Shown: piece after piece, positions 1 to 11,800 of the stretch | Layout of the letters: each line of letters begins with the position of its first letter | Position numbering within the stretch: the first letter of the stretch is position 1 | Source of the DNA: Lycocorax pyrrhopterus obiensis | Taxonomy: Eukaryota; Chordata; Aves; Passeriformes; Paradisaeidae | Reading direction: 5' to 3' | DNA: 64,000 nt | Assembly: GCA_014706295.1 (NCBI GenBank) | Contig: JACSVZ010000037.1 | Location: forward strand, 3,968,001-4,032,000 | Made by a program: the position numbers and the translations under genes | The notes under the pieces: generated by a model | Databases searched by the model: none | Seen by the model: the letters and a program-made list of their open reading frames with translations, nothing else | What the model was told of the DNA's origin: nothing

Positions 1-823
1 AATTATTCCTTCCTTCAGAGGGCCCATTACAAAACACATTGCATCCCCACCTTTCCTGCTCCCTTCCCCACAGTAAACACAAGCAGGGAGGATGGGAACC
101 ATCCGGCCGTGCGCGTCCAGGACCCAGATGCAGAGCAGGCACTAAACCCAGGCAGCTGTCCCCACCAGGATGTGTCACATCGGTGTCACCGGCACAGAGG
201 GAAAACAAAACGCTCTGGGGCTCAGTCCTTCCCCAGGCCTGGCTCTGCCTGCACCCAGGGAACTCAGACAGGCGCTGGCAGCGTGCAGCGGCTCCCGCTC
301 ACGTCAGGTTCATTGTGTGCTCAGGCTGGGAGAGTCAGCACTTGAAAGGAGGCAGAGGGAGGGAGCTGCTTCGGGAGCGGGGGGATGCTCCGGGCTGCAG
401 ATCCTCAGCGCTCCCCACGGCTGAGCTTTGCACCTGTGCAGAGGTCAGGGCTGAGAACACGGATGGAAGTGTGGCAGCAAGGGAGCTGTCCCTCCTGGAA
501 CCAGCCCTGCCTTCAGGAGGGACACAGGAATTGGGGAGCTGGAAGCACCAGGGAAGCTGGGCCCCCTCTGCCAGCTCCCGATGGGCATGGGGGGGATGTG
601 AGCACACACAGATGGGGTGAGGAGCACGGACAAGGAGCACAGCGCAGCCCTAAAAACCCCTCCAAACCTCCTCTCCTCTGTTCCCTCTGCCCCTGCCTTC
701 CCTTGCCGAGCCCCTGCAGCTCCCTGGAACGAGTCTGCTCGGAGGGAGCCTGGAGGCAGCGCAGGGCAGCGCAGACAGCGCTGAGTCTGCAGGACTGAGA
801 ATCCCCAGCTCCCAGGAGGGTTG

Positions 824-854
<31 letters not shown>

Positions 855-3800
855 GAATTAGGCATAACTGACACGCACTGAATCCTCCTGTCTAGACATC
901 TGCAGAGAAGTGACAAGCTGCCAGGGAGGATGTGGAGCCTCGGCAAGGGGGTGGGGAGGACAGGGAAAAGCTGTGCTCCGTTGCCAGCTCCAGGCACAGA
1001 GACACTGCTGGCTCCAGGCAAGGAGGGCACGCAGCACACTGACCTCGGCAGAGCCTCGCAGCAGCTCCCGGGGTTGTCATCAGCGGGCTCTGGTGCACAC
1101 ACCAGGCTGGAGGTCTCTCCTAATTAAAGCCTCACTCCTCCTTACTCCCGGGGAGTTTTGTTTGGAAGCTCAAAGTCGCTCTCAGTCACCCCAAAAAGTG
1201 AGAGGAAGGAGCACGAGGCAGAGGCTCAGTGCCCTGGGACATTCTCACACCTGGGAGGGGTGAAGGGCATCCTCATCTCGGTGCCCACAGCCTTCTCCTC
1301 ACTTCCCACAGGCAGCAGCTCTTCCTTCAGACACCTCCAAACTCAGCGTTTTGCAGCTCCAAGCAGGACTCCATGGTTGAGGGATTCCGAGGCATCTTCG
1401 CCAACATTTGGGTCATTTTCAAGTAATTGGGTGTGAGGGTCAGGGCTGGAGGAGGTTTGGGACTGCTGAATTCCCGGGTTAGGGAGAAACAAGGAATGGA
1501 AATGGATTCTTGCCTTGAGGTGCTCAGCGAAATCTGCAGGTCTCCAGCTGCGCTGGGGTTAGACTGCAGCTGCCACAGGCCAGCACAAAGCACGCCAAAA
1601 TCTGAGCAACGTGAGCCCTCCGGCTCTGTCGGGGGCTGGAAATGTGGGTCATGCCCTGATTCCCCTTCCCCATGTCCCCAGCAGAGGAGCCTCTGTGGCA
1701 CCCAGCGCTGGTTTACGGCACGGGCAGTGCCAAACCCCGTCACACGCAGCAAGTGCCCTGTCCAGGCAGCAGTGCCAGTCCCAGCTCGGGCTGCACTGCC
1801 CATCCCTGTGGAGCTCCTGCTCTCTCCTGTGACAGACAGCTCTGTCCCCAGCCCATTCTCCACACAGGGAAACACAAGAGGAGAGCGCTCAGGCCGCGGG
1901 AGGCAGCGTGGCCGGAGCACAGCCACATTCCTGGCTCCCAGACCTGCCCGGGAGCTCCCTCTCTGCAGCGTCCTCGGTCCAAGGAGGGACTGTGCCCTTC
2001 ACCTCTCTGCTGTGCCAGCTGCTGGTGGCTCCAGGTGACAGGGGGCCAGCTCAGAGCAGGTCACCACTGCCCAGCAATGCCCTGATGTCACAGGACAGTC
2101 ATGAATTTGAGGAGACTCAGCAGGAGACACCACTTGGCTTCCACAGGGAAGGGTAACTCCATCACGTGAGGCAGCAGCAGCAGGGAAAGCAGGAAAAAGC
2201 ACTTGGATCTGCTGGCTGCAAACAGGCAAGAAGATCTTTTACAGATGGACAGGACATGGAATAATTCTGCTGCCTCTCCAAACCAGGAGGTCACCAGTGG
2301 GCATCACCTCTCACGGCACCCACACCACGTTTAGGGGTGGTTCCTAAATCCTCCTCCAGCCCCTCTCTGCCAACACAGATCTGCACCTCCTACTGTGAAC
2401 AACCTCTGAGCTTCTGGAGCAGTGGGAAAGTCTTTCCAAGCCAGGAAACAAAAGAATTCCCTCACATCTTGTGGCAAGCAGCAGCACAGGCCACATCCCC
2501 ACAAACTGAGCTATGAGGAGCATGTGACACCACGGCCTTGAGCTCACTGGCACACTGGGGGCCTGCCAAGGCCAGCAGGTCCCAGACCCTGGAAATTGCA
2601 GCTGGAGGAGACCGAATTCCTGTCCCTGAGGAGCCACATCCTTTAGGGACGGTTTGCAGCAGGCCAGGCAGAGCGGATGAAGCCTCTCAAGCCTCTCAAG
2701 CCTCCCAAGCCCAGCTTGCCCCGGTGTTGGAGGCAGGGCTCCAGCTCCTGAGGAGATCCAGGAGGCAGCACTGGAACTTCAGCGCGGCTACTCATTTTTT
2801 GGAGCTGCTGAGCCTGAAACGCAGCAAAGGAAGGACCCAGAGCAGCCTCCCCAGCAGATCTTCAGCCTTCAGAGGACGCCTGCTTTGATTTCCACTCCAT
2901 GCACAGAGAGCCAGGCTGGCTGAGGGAGCAGGGGCAGATGGCCGCTGTCTGTGCTGGCAGAACAAAGCCGTCCCACCGAGCTGACCTCGGCTGGCAGGAA
3001 GCATCAGGGACCATCCCAGCTCCCCAAGATGCTCAGGAGCAGCTCCATTCGGATGCTGGGCTCCGAAGCCAAGAGAGCAGGTGCCCGTTACGCCTGCCAG
3101 CTCCTGGTGTGCTCTGAATTAGCTGCTCTTTGCTGTGATTCATTAATCACTCAGTGCTCAGGAAGGAAACTCAGATCTCTACACCCAACATCTCCCCGAG
3201 TCTTACTCACTGCTGTGCTGAATAAAGGATTTCCAGCAGATGTTCACGGGTCGGGAGAGAAACTCGGGGTGCAGAGGGAAGGGATTGCAGAGAGGGGTTT
3301 GCTTTGGCTGCAGGGATGAAAACCAGAAGGCCACTGGACACTGAAGGGTCAGTGAGCCCCAAAACACTGAACCTGTGACAAAGGAGCACCTCTTGGTGCT
3401 AAAGGCACCCAGAAACATCCACGTGTTGCTGAATCACTCCAGAATCACCTCCAGCAGTGCAGAGCCCCCCGGAATAACGCTGTGGGACAGCAGGCATTGA
3501 AGTCAAAGGAGAGCTGGCATCCTGCACCAAGACCCAGCAAAGCAAGGCCACTGCCCCTGCAGGCTGGCACAGGAGCCTGGCTGGTGGCACCCAGCGCAGG
3601 GGCAGCGCAGGGACAGCCACCTTCTCCTTCCCTGCCGAGGTCCCAGGGCTGCCGGTCCCCGCAGAGGGAGGCATTTGCTCAGCCAGCAGAACCAGCCCAG
3701 CTGCCAGCCTGGCCTGAGCTCCCGGGACCAGCTCCAGCAGCAGCAGCAGCGATGCTGTGGCTCAAGGAGAGCCCTCTGCCCTGACAGCCACTGCAGAGGC

Positions 3801-4490
3801 CACAGGAAAGCTGCATCCCGCGTCCCCCACAAGTTTCCAGAAAACCCGAGGCAGCGTTTCTCCCCGTGCCCTTCAGCTCGCCCAGCACCACCAGCACCGA
3901 GCCCCGTGTGCGGCACCGAGGGCAGGGGGCACGGCCGGGCCAGCCCCTCTCTGCGGCTGCTCCGGGGCTCCGGAGCTGCGGCTTTTCCCTTCTCCAACGG
4001 GATCTCGCCAGGACTTGGCAGAGGACAGGGAAGGGGGGCACAGGGATGCTGCCGGCCCCGGAGATGATGCCGCGGTGCAGAGAGAGCGGCCACACAGGCT
4101 GGGAAGGACATCGGCTGTTCCAAGCCTCTGGAAATATTTGGAAACGACACCAGTTGTGCCAAAACCTTTGGAAACGGCGCCGGTGGTCCCCCCCGGACGT
4201 GCTGCGTGCTACCCCAAAAGCAAACTTGCTCTCCGAGGAGGGATGCGCAGGAGCCGCGCCGGGAGTGATGGAGAGGCAGCTCCTTCGGGGGTCCCCCCAT
4301 CATCCCCCGGTGACCCCTCCGGTGTGCCCCCATCCCGTTACCCCTCCGCTCCCCCTCCTCCCGCGGGTCTGATCGCCCTGGCCCTGCCGGGAAGAGGGAC
4401 AGGGGGACAGAGAGAGGAGGAAGAAGAGGGAGAGGAAGAGGGAGACGGAGAGGAAGCGGAGAGGAGGTGCGGGCGGCAGGGCCGTGCCCC
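1..4490. other. no recognisable gene; presumed intron or flank of a leftward gene
   Basis: No open frame on either strand resembles a known protein, and no BTB or Kelch coding block is present. The stretch holds a 23-base T run (828-850), a short CCTCTCAAG repeat near 2680-2710 and an AGC run near 3735-3750. Open frames here look like GC-rich noise. Confidence 0.5.
828..850. repeat. poly(T)23 tract
   Basis: Uninterrupted T run. It could be the remnant of a minus-strand retroposon tail, but no element body is recognisable beside it. Confidence 0.8.
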
Positions 4491-4965
4491 GGCGGTACTC
4501 ACGGCTCCGGGGCGGCCACGGCCCAAGCCGGGGGATGCTGCGGGTGGCCACTACAGCCGCGCCGCTACCGCCGGCCCCACGCCGGGGAGACGGGGCGGGC
4601 CGGGGGGCGGGCAGGTGCGGCGGCGGCGGCGGCGGCGGCTCCTCCTCGAGCCGGGGCGGCCCCGCGGCTGCGGCTTCCTCCGTCACCCGGAATAACCCCG
4701 AGGCGCGGCACGGGAGGCGCGGCCCGGCCCCGCACGTGTGTCCGTGTGCGGGCCCAGCACCGAACCGAGCGGCACCGGCCCCGCTGCGGGCCCGGCACGG
4801 CCACCGGCACCGGGGGCGGGGCCAGGGAGCGGGGGCGGGGCTAAGCCGGAGAAAGGGGCGGAGCGATGAGAGCAGGCCCCGCCCCCGGCGCGGCGCGCCT
4901 CACAAAGGCGAGCGGGGCGGGGGAATGAGGGGGCGTGGCCGGTGCTGGGTGGGCGTGGCCTGAGT
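4330..4965. promoter_or_regulatory. CpG island, likely divergent promoter (expected neighbour KLHL17)
   Basis: Very GC- and CpG-rich, including a CGG-rich run (about 4615-4640) and two GGGCGTGGCC boxes (4931-4940, 4951-4960). In mammals KLHL17 starts about 1 kb from NOC2L in the opposite direction, so this is where its promoter would be. No KLHL17 protein-coding sequence is visible, so the assignment rests on synteny. Confidence 0.45.
4503..4900 (-). other. possible non-coding first exon of a leftward transcript
   Basis: On the minus strand a good 5' splice site, GAGCC|GTGAGTACC, lies at 4494-4507 at the edge of the CpG island. I see no ATG on the minus strand between 4503 and 4960, so this would be a 5' UTR exon (for example of KLHL17). 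The upstream bound is arbitrary, and the donor could be chance. Confidence 0.28.
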
Positions 4966-4970
4966 GGGGT

Positions 4971-5600
4971 GTCCCAAAATCATTGAGGTTGGAAAAGGTC
5001 TTTGGGATCATCGAGTCCAACCTGGGACCTTGTCACCAGCCCAGAGCACTGAGTGCCGTGTCCAGGCGTTCCTTGGACACCTCCAGGGATGGGCACTCCA
5101 AACCTCCCTGCGCAGCTCCTTCCAAGGCCTGAGCACCCTTTCCATGGAGAAATTCCTGCTGGTGTCCAACCTCAAACCCCTCTTGGAACAGCTTAAAACT
5201 CTGTCCTCTTGTCCTGTCGCTTGTTATGTGGGAGAAGATCCCTGCTTTTCTACAGCGTCCTGGCAGGGGGTTGTGGGGAGCAAGAAGGTCCCCCCTGAGC
5301 CTCCTTTTCTCCAGGCTCATCTCCCTGAGCCACTGCTCATAGGACGTCTGCTGCAGACCCTTCCTCAGCTTCATTCTCCTTCTCCAGACACACTGCAGCA
5401 CCCCAATGCCCTTTCAGTGGACACACTGCAGCCCCTCAATGTCCAGCCAGTGGACACACTGCAGCACCCCAATGTCCTGAACTGAGCGGCCCAGAACTGG
5501 ACACAGCACTCGAGGCGCGGCCTCTCCAGTGCCGAGAACGGGGATAATCCCTTCCCTGCCCCCGCTGGCCGCCCTGTTCCCGATTCTGGCCAGGAATGAC
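4971..5600 (-). mobile_element. CR1 LINE 3' fragment, minus orientation
   Basis: The plus strand begins with the CR1 signature GGTTGGAAAAGGTCTTTGGG and ATCGAGTCCAACC. Reading the minus strand gives the end of the CR1 reverse-transcriptase ORF (RRRMKLRKGL, KRRLRGDLLA, TSDRTRGQSFKL, ECPSLEVSKERLD). It is 5'-truncated. It lies between the NOC2L promoter and the divergent CpG island. Confidence 0.88.
5391..5475. repeat. 33-bp tandem triplication inside the CR1 copy
   Basis: Three consecutive units begin ACACACTGCAGC and contain CCCAATG or CTCAATG. Normal CR1 has this segment once, so it expanded after or during insertion. Each unit is 11 codons on the CR1 coding strand. Confidence 0.75.
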
Positions 5601-5797
5601 CAGCATGGAGAGCTCGGCCGGCGGGCGGCGAGGAGGCGCGGCCAATGCGGCAGGGGGCGTGACCTGCGGCATTGTGGGGCGTGGCCGAGCATGGAAATGA
5701 AAAACTTTGCATAAATGAGGGCGTGGTTTTCCCCTCGCCCCGCCCCCGCCGCGCCGCGCGCCGGGAGCGGAAGCGGCGGCCGCGTGGCAGAGGCAAC
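5601..5797 (+). promoter_or_regulatory. NOC2L promoter and 5' UTR, CpG-rich
   Basis: GC- and CpG-rich DNA immediately upstream of the start. It has a CCAAT box (5642-5646), GC/CACCC-type motifs GGGCGTGR near 5653, 5677 and 5718, an AT-rich TGCATAAAT patch (5708-5716) and an ETS-like GCGGAAGC (about 5766-5773). The transcription start cannot be fixed from sequence. Confidence 0.65.
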
Positions 5798-5817
5798 ATG
5801 GCGGCCCCCGGGAGGAG
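5798..5817 (+). CDS. NOC2L: NOC2L exon 1 (coding part)
   Basis: Start ATG follows GGCAAC inside a CpG-rich block and encodes MAAPGR plus two bases of the next codon; donor is AG|GTGAGC. The short start followed by [12 protein letters not shown] in the next exon matches the family N-terminus. Confidence 0.93.
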
Positions 5818-8800
5818 GTGAGCGCCGCGCCGGGGGCACCGCCGGGACGCGGGGATCAGCTTTCCCCTCACACGCTCCTTTCTTCCCCCGCAGAAAACTG
5901 GCGGAGCTGAGCCTGGACGAGTTCCTCGCTGCCGGCTCGGACTCGGAGCATGACGGCGGCTGGGAGGAGGAGGAGGAGGAGGAGAAGGAGGAGAGCGGCG
6001 GGGCCCTCAACGGCGCTGCGAGGCGGCGGCGGCCGAGCGGGAAGGCGGCCCAGGGGCTGCAGGCACGGCCGGGCAGGTGAGGGCTGGGCACGGCCTGGGA
6101 AAGGGGCTCAGCCTGGAGCAAAGGAGGCCCAGGGAGGACCTTGTGGCTCTGCACAACTCCCTGACAGGAGGGGGCAGCCCCAGGTCGGGCTCTGCTCCCG
6201 GGGAACAGGGACAGGAGGAGAGGGAATGGCCTCAGTTGCACCAGGGGATGTTCAGGTTGGACATCAGTAGGAATTTCTCCATGAAAAGGGTGGTCAGGCA
6301 TTGGAAGGGGCTGCACAGGGAGATGCTGCAGTCCCCATCCCTGGAGCGATTCTGAGGAACTGAGAAACAAATTTGTGATGGTCTTCCCAGATGTTTTTAT
6401 CTCTCCCAGTACAATCTGGTATCCTGCTGTCAAGATTTCTTAGTCCTTAATGAAAAGTTTTTCTTACAGCAGCAGCAGAAGTTTGAGCAGTGAATACACA
6501 CTTAATCTTTCCCCAGCAGGAAGAAGGGAAAGGCAGCTGAACACAAAGATCAGCTCTCCAGGCTGAAGGACAGAGATCCCGAGTTTTATAAGTTTTTGGA
6601 GGAGAACGATCGCAAGCTGCTGGATTTTGATGCCTCGGACAGCTCTGAGGAGGAGGAGGCTCTGCACAGACCCCCTGATACACTCGAGGTACCAGGCCCT
6701 GCTTGGGAGTGCTGGGATCAGTTACTTCCGCGTGGAATGTTTGTGTTCCAGTGCCAGCCCTGAGCCATGGAATGGTTTGGGTTGGAAGGGACTTTAAAAC
6801 TCATCCAGTTCCAATCCCAACACCATCCACTGTCCCAGGCTGCTCCAAGCCCCGTCCAGCCTGGCCTTGGACACTGCCAGGGATCCAGGGGCAGCCCCAG
6901 CTGCTCTGGACACCCTGTGCCAGGGCCTCCCCACCCTCCCAGGGAGGAATTCCTTCCTCATGTCCCACCTAAACCATTCCTGCTGTCTGCAGAGTGCTGG
7001 GAACAGCAGTAATAAAGTCAGCCCTGCCTGCCTCCCTCCTCAGCAGCTGCTCAGCGAGAGAGCTGGGGCCAGGAAGGAGTTGTAGAAACCTTTCCTCAGT
7101 CCTCCTGCTGATTCCCCTAGGAAGCCAGCGACGAAGATGAAGATGATGAAGATGAAGAACAAGAAAAAGTCAAAAGGAAGAAAGTTTCCTTCATCAACGT
7201 GAGCTTGAAAATGGTGGAAGAGTGGAAGAAAGCTGCCCAGGTGAGCAGGGAGTTGGAGCACAGAGCACTGGAGAGTTCTCCTCAATGCCTTTAAAGGGCC
7301 AGCCTGGGATTTGTTAATCTGTCCCAAAATCTGTGTCCCGTGCCCCCAGAGCTCTTGTGCCCTCAGCAGGACTTTGTCATTTCTCTTGGGCTGCAAGATT
7401 CAAGTACTTACATTCCACAGCAGGGGGAAGCTGGAGAAATGTGGCTCAGAAGAGGCCAGAATGATCAAATTTGGATTTTTCATCCTCTTGCTAAGCCTTT
7501 GGCAGCTCCAGGAGCTTTCTTAGTCACATTTTAAGCAGTCATGGAATAACCAAGGGGAATGAAGCTCGAGTTGGAAGTTGCTGGCAGCTGATCAATTCCT
7601 TCTCAAGCCTCAGCAATTAAAAGCCAGTTTTAGAGCAGGAGAAGGCCACTGAGTCTGTTCATCCTGTCCTGATGCTTTTCCTCCACCTTAGAGGATGGAG
7701 CTGTTCTTGCCATCAAACTTCCAGTGAATTCCAATACTCCTGTCCCAGTCAAGAGCTTCAGAGTTCCAAAGATCCCTTGCTTCTTCTCCTCAGTGACCCC
7801 TTTTCTTCTTTCCCCAGAGGAATCTCACCCCAAAACTCTTCCATGAGATCACCCAAGCCTACAAGGCAGCTGTGGCCACCACCAAAGGAGACAGTGGCGG
7901 TGACCCCAGCAAGTTCCAGGTGTCTGACACAGCAGGTGAGGGAAGGGAAATCGTTCAGGGGGGAGTTGAGCTGTGGGAAGAGAGGGGAGGTGAGCACTGG
8001 GAGGAGTTGATTGACCCTTTCACTTGAGTAAGTAGCTTATCTTGCTGTGCTGCTCTGTGCACTGGGATCTTTTCTTTTGAGGATTCTTGGTGCTGTTTGC
8101 CTGGAGAGGTGGCCCCTGTGCCTTCTGATCTTATATAAAACATTCCAGTATAAGGCAAGCTGGCGTTTCTAGAAGGAAATGCAGGAGTTCTGCCATGGAA
8201 ATTACTGGCTTCAGTTCCTCAGGGACCTCTTTTCACATTAGGAGAACCAGGAATACATGGAAAATCACTCACAAAAGCTTTCCTGGCTTGTTTTACCCAG
8301 TGTTCAATGCCCTGGTGTCCTTCTGCATCCGGGACCTCTTCCACCACGTGCACAAGCTGCTGCTCCCCAAAGCCCCCAAGAACAAACTCAAGTAAGTCTG
8401 GAGGGATTTGAGACCTTCGGGGAAGCCTGTGGGGATTTTCAGAGCTGGCTTTGAACCCGGGATAGAGGTGCCAGCTCTTCCCAAACACTGAGGGCCTGAT
8501 GATGCTCGCAGGGTTCTTCGTTCCTTCTCTTCCCCCAAATTGTGTCCTGTGTAATGTCAAACTCCAGGCATTTGCAGAGGATGTGTGGCTTCAGGAAGGC
8601 CTGGAATTGCCTGTGCTTGCACTCAGGACACAGTTCAGGCACTGGAAATTGGTTTTCAGAGGAAGGGACCGACCTTTCTGCTGTCCCCCTGCAGTGTCAC
8701 CAGTGTGTGACCCCGGATCATCCAGCAGTTCATGCTTTGCAGGCAGCTGTTGGTGCAAGGAATTGATCTCACTGCTCATTTTGCTGCTGAAATCTGATTT

Positions 8801-11800
8801 ATTTGGGGTTTTTTTTTTTAAAGCTAAACCCAACTCTTGCTCCTTTCCAGAATGGTGCTCCCTTCCACCAGCCCCCTCTGGGGAAAGCTGCGACTGGACA
8901 TCAAGGTTTATCTTGGCTGTACCATACAAGTAAGGAATATCATCATTTTCTGTCTGTGGGGTCAGTCTGTGCTGACTGTCTGTCAGCTGTCTGTTTGCTG
9001 GGCTCATTAGGGTATTTTGGAGTGGGGCAGATGGGGTTTGCCCCTCTGAGATTTGTGTTCATCGTTTCCCTGTCTTGTTTTGGAAGTGTTTGGGCTAATT
9101 AACAGTTTGGGTGCTTGGGCCAGAATAGGTAAGGCAGTGAAGAAGGGTTGAATTAACATTCCGGCAGCTCTCTCTGTTTTAATTTGTCTGGCAGATTAAT
9201 ATTTAATAGGCTTTGAAGTGGTTTGCAGTCTGTGCTCCTGCATCCTGCATCATTAATTCATTCCTTGGTGCTGTGATCTCTCCACTGGAGGTAAATACTG
9301 AGATGTTCTCTTGGTAACCTCACATGTGGCATCTCCGACTATGATAATGTTCCATCCCATCCATCCAGAATTTCTGGTGTTTCAGAGACAATTCGTGGAT
9401 TATTTCTGAGGGAAACTTCTGCCCCCACTTAATTTTTTTTTGAGATTGCACTAATTTTTTTTTGAGTTTGCCCAAATTAGAGTATTAAAACCAAACCAGC
9501 GCTGAAACACTGATTCTTCAGCAGCTGAGGGAAGGGAGACCAGGAGAGACAACCCAAGTGCTGCTGTCCCTCAGCTGGGAGCTGGCACAATGACTTAGCA
9601 GAAAGAGCAATTTGATCAGGAGAGGTTTTTTTTTCCCCTCAAGCAGTGGTGCCTCTCTCCAGCAGCAGAGGGTTGCAGACAAGGAAGAGCTGGGAATGCA
9701 GTCCCTGGGAGCAATCCCTGCTCCTGGGCTGACTCCTGAGAGCTCTCAGGGGTTCACCACAGTGGCTTTTCTGAACAAAATCTTCTCCTTTTGGTGTGAG
9801 AGGGACTTGGCAAAGTCTGCTTGGTCCAGAACCTTTGCAGAGCAAGGAGGAGGGTGAGGAGGCAAACTGAACGTGGGCAAAGTGCCCGTGCTGCTTCCGG
9901 CAGCTGGGGCTGCATCAGGCAGAGCCTCTCAGGGTCACCTGGAGCTCACCTTGTCTGCAGACTGGAAACTGGGTTTGGCTGCAGGGAACTGAGCTGAGCA
10001 AGCTGCAGACACAAAGATCCTGGTTCTTCCCGTTTTGTCTGAGCCTTTCCTCGAGGCAGAGGTAACCTCTGATACCCAAAGCATTCCAGCTTCCCCCTCA
10101 GAAATCCTGGAGAGATCCAGTGTGCCATCAGCTAGCTCAGGCAATGTTTCCTGGTGCAGACCGAGGGTGAATTTGGCCATTTGCAGTGAGGTGGCACTTT
10201 GGTCATGGTCACGTCACCTGTGTGATGGCCCAGGGGCCATTAACCCTGCAGGTGCAGCAGCCTGAGCTCCCATGTTCAGGATGAGGGACCTGCAGGGCAG
10301 CTCTTTGCCCTGCCCTGTGTCTGCTCCTCCCCTGATCCAGCTCTTGGGGTTTGGTTGAGCTCCTTCCTGACACGGGAGTGTTTGGGAGCAGCGAAATGCG
10401 GCCGGGAAAGGGAGAGTTCATGAGCCCTGCCTGCTGACTGGGCTTGGTTTGTTCTCCTCCACAGCTGCTGTCGTGCCTGACAGAGGCCTCAGTGGGTGCA
10501 GCAGTGCTGCAGCACGTGAATTCCACAGTTCCCTATTACCTGTCCTTCCCAAAGCAGTGCCGGGCCCTCCTCAAGGTAAGGGAACGTGCTGGGATGTGCC
10601 ATTGGCGTCTGAGGTGCTTTTTCCTCCCTCCAGCTGAGCCTTTGGTGGTATTTGGGCTGCACCCCCTGGCAGTTCAGTCTCTGTAGTGTTCCCTTGCTTT
10701 GCCCTTGTTCCTGGAGAGGATTCCTGCCCCTCTCCAGGTGCCACGGGGCGATGCCAGGCTGAGGTGAGTGGGGGGGTGGCTCTGTTTGTGGCTGCTGCTC
10801 TCCAGGGAAGCGGCTGGGAGGTGTTTTGGGAAGCTGCTTCCTCCTCCCAGATGGAGGAATTGCTGCCAGGCCCTGGGAATGTCTGTGCTGCCTCTCCACT
10901 CGGGGAGCTGGGGGTGGAATATTTCTGTGGCAGCTCAGTCACAACTGCTGAGCAGTAACAGCAACACAGGAGGCGTGGAGGAGACACGGAGGGCAGCAGG
11001 GTGGCATCTGAATGGAAACTGCAAGGCAGCTCTGGAAGGAGGCAGGGAAGCCTTTGATGGTGGAGGTGATTCATGGCATGGAGTGCTGGGAGGCTGACAC
11101 CTCTCACAGCTGAAGGTGGAGGAGCTGGAGGGCTGCTGCAGGGGTTTCTGAGAAGGCTTTTCCAGCCCTGCAGTGAACCCTCCCTGTGCTGTGCAGCTCC
11201 TTAGTGCAGGTGAGGTGACTGGATTTGGGGGCACCAGCTGCTTCCAGGCAGGGCCAGGTGAGCCTGGGGTGATGGAGTCGCTCAGGAGAGTTCAAATGAG
11301 TGTTCAGGCACACAAATAAAAGTTGTGTATTTTTTAGAGGTGCTGGTTTTGGACAGGTTCCTTTATTGATCATGGAAACATCAGCCTTGCCTGTTGTGTG
11401 GTGTCCCAGGGAGAGTGTGAGGGCAGAAGGGCTGCCAGTGACTGGCTCTGTGACAGCACATTCTGTCGTCTCTGTGTCACCTTTGTGCCTCCTGGCTGCC
11501 TGTTTGCTGGGGAGGAGGGAGGTTCGGGCCTGTCTGTGGCCAGCAAGGAGCTCTTTGTCCCTTCACTCACTGTTTCTGCTTTACCCCAGCAAGCCATCAC
11601 TCTGTGGAGCACAGGGGAGGAGACAGTCAGGGTCCTGGCCTTCCTGGTGCTGAACAAGATCTGTCGGTACAAGAAGGAGGTTTACCTCAGCCCCCTGCTC
11701 AAGGTAAGCCTGGCTCTCGCTGTCGTCTGCACCTTTTCCCCCTCATGTCGTGTGCAAATTCCTCAAAGCCTTCAGCTGCAGGTGGAGCAGGTGCTGGAGC

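Larger units (their letters stand above)
5500..6080. other. CpG island over NOC2L exons 1-2
   Basis: Dense CpG dinucleotides and high GC across the promoter, exon 1, intron 1 and exon 2. Bounds are by eye. Confidence 0.6.
6077..8850. other. NOC2L introns 2-6 (spaces between exons 2 and 7)
   Basis: Five short introns (6077-6516, 6689-7120, 7241-7817, 7936-8300, 8392-8850). Apart from CR1 fragments in introns 2 and 3 I see nothing in them. Confidence 0.6.

Noticed and set aside
4300..4686. proline- and alanine-rich minus-strand frame as a KLHL17 coding exon
   Set aside because: It would have to start at GTG, there is no ATG, and it does not resemble the KLHL17 N-terminus; kept only as a possible untranslated exon.
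5414..6433. 339-codon minus-strand open frame over the NOC2L promoter
   Set aside because: It is antisense to NOC2L exons 1-2 and runs into the CR1 fragments; shadow of GC-rich coding sequence.
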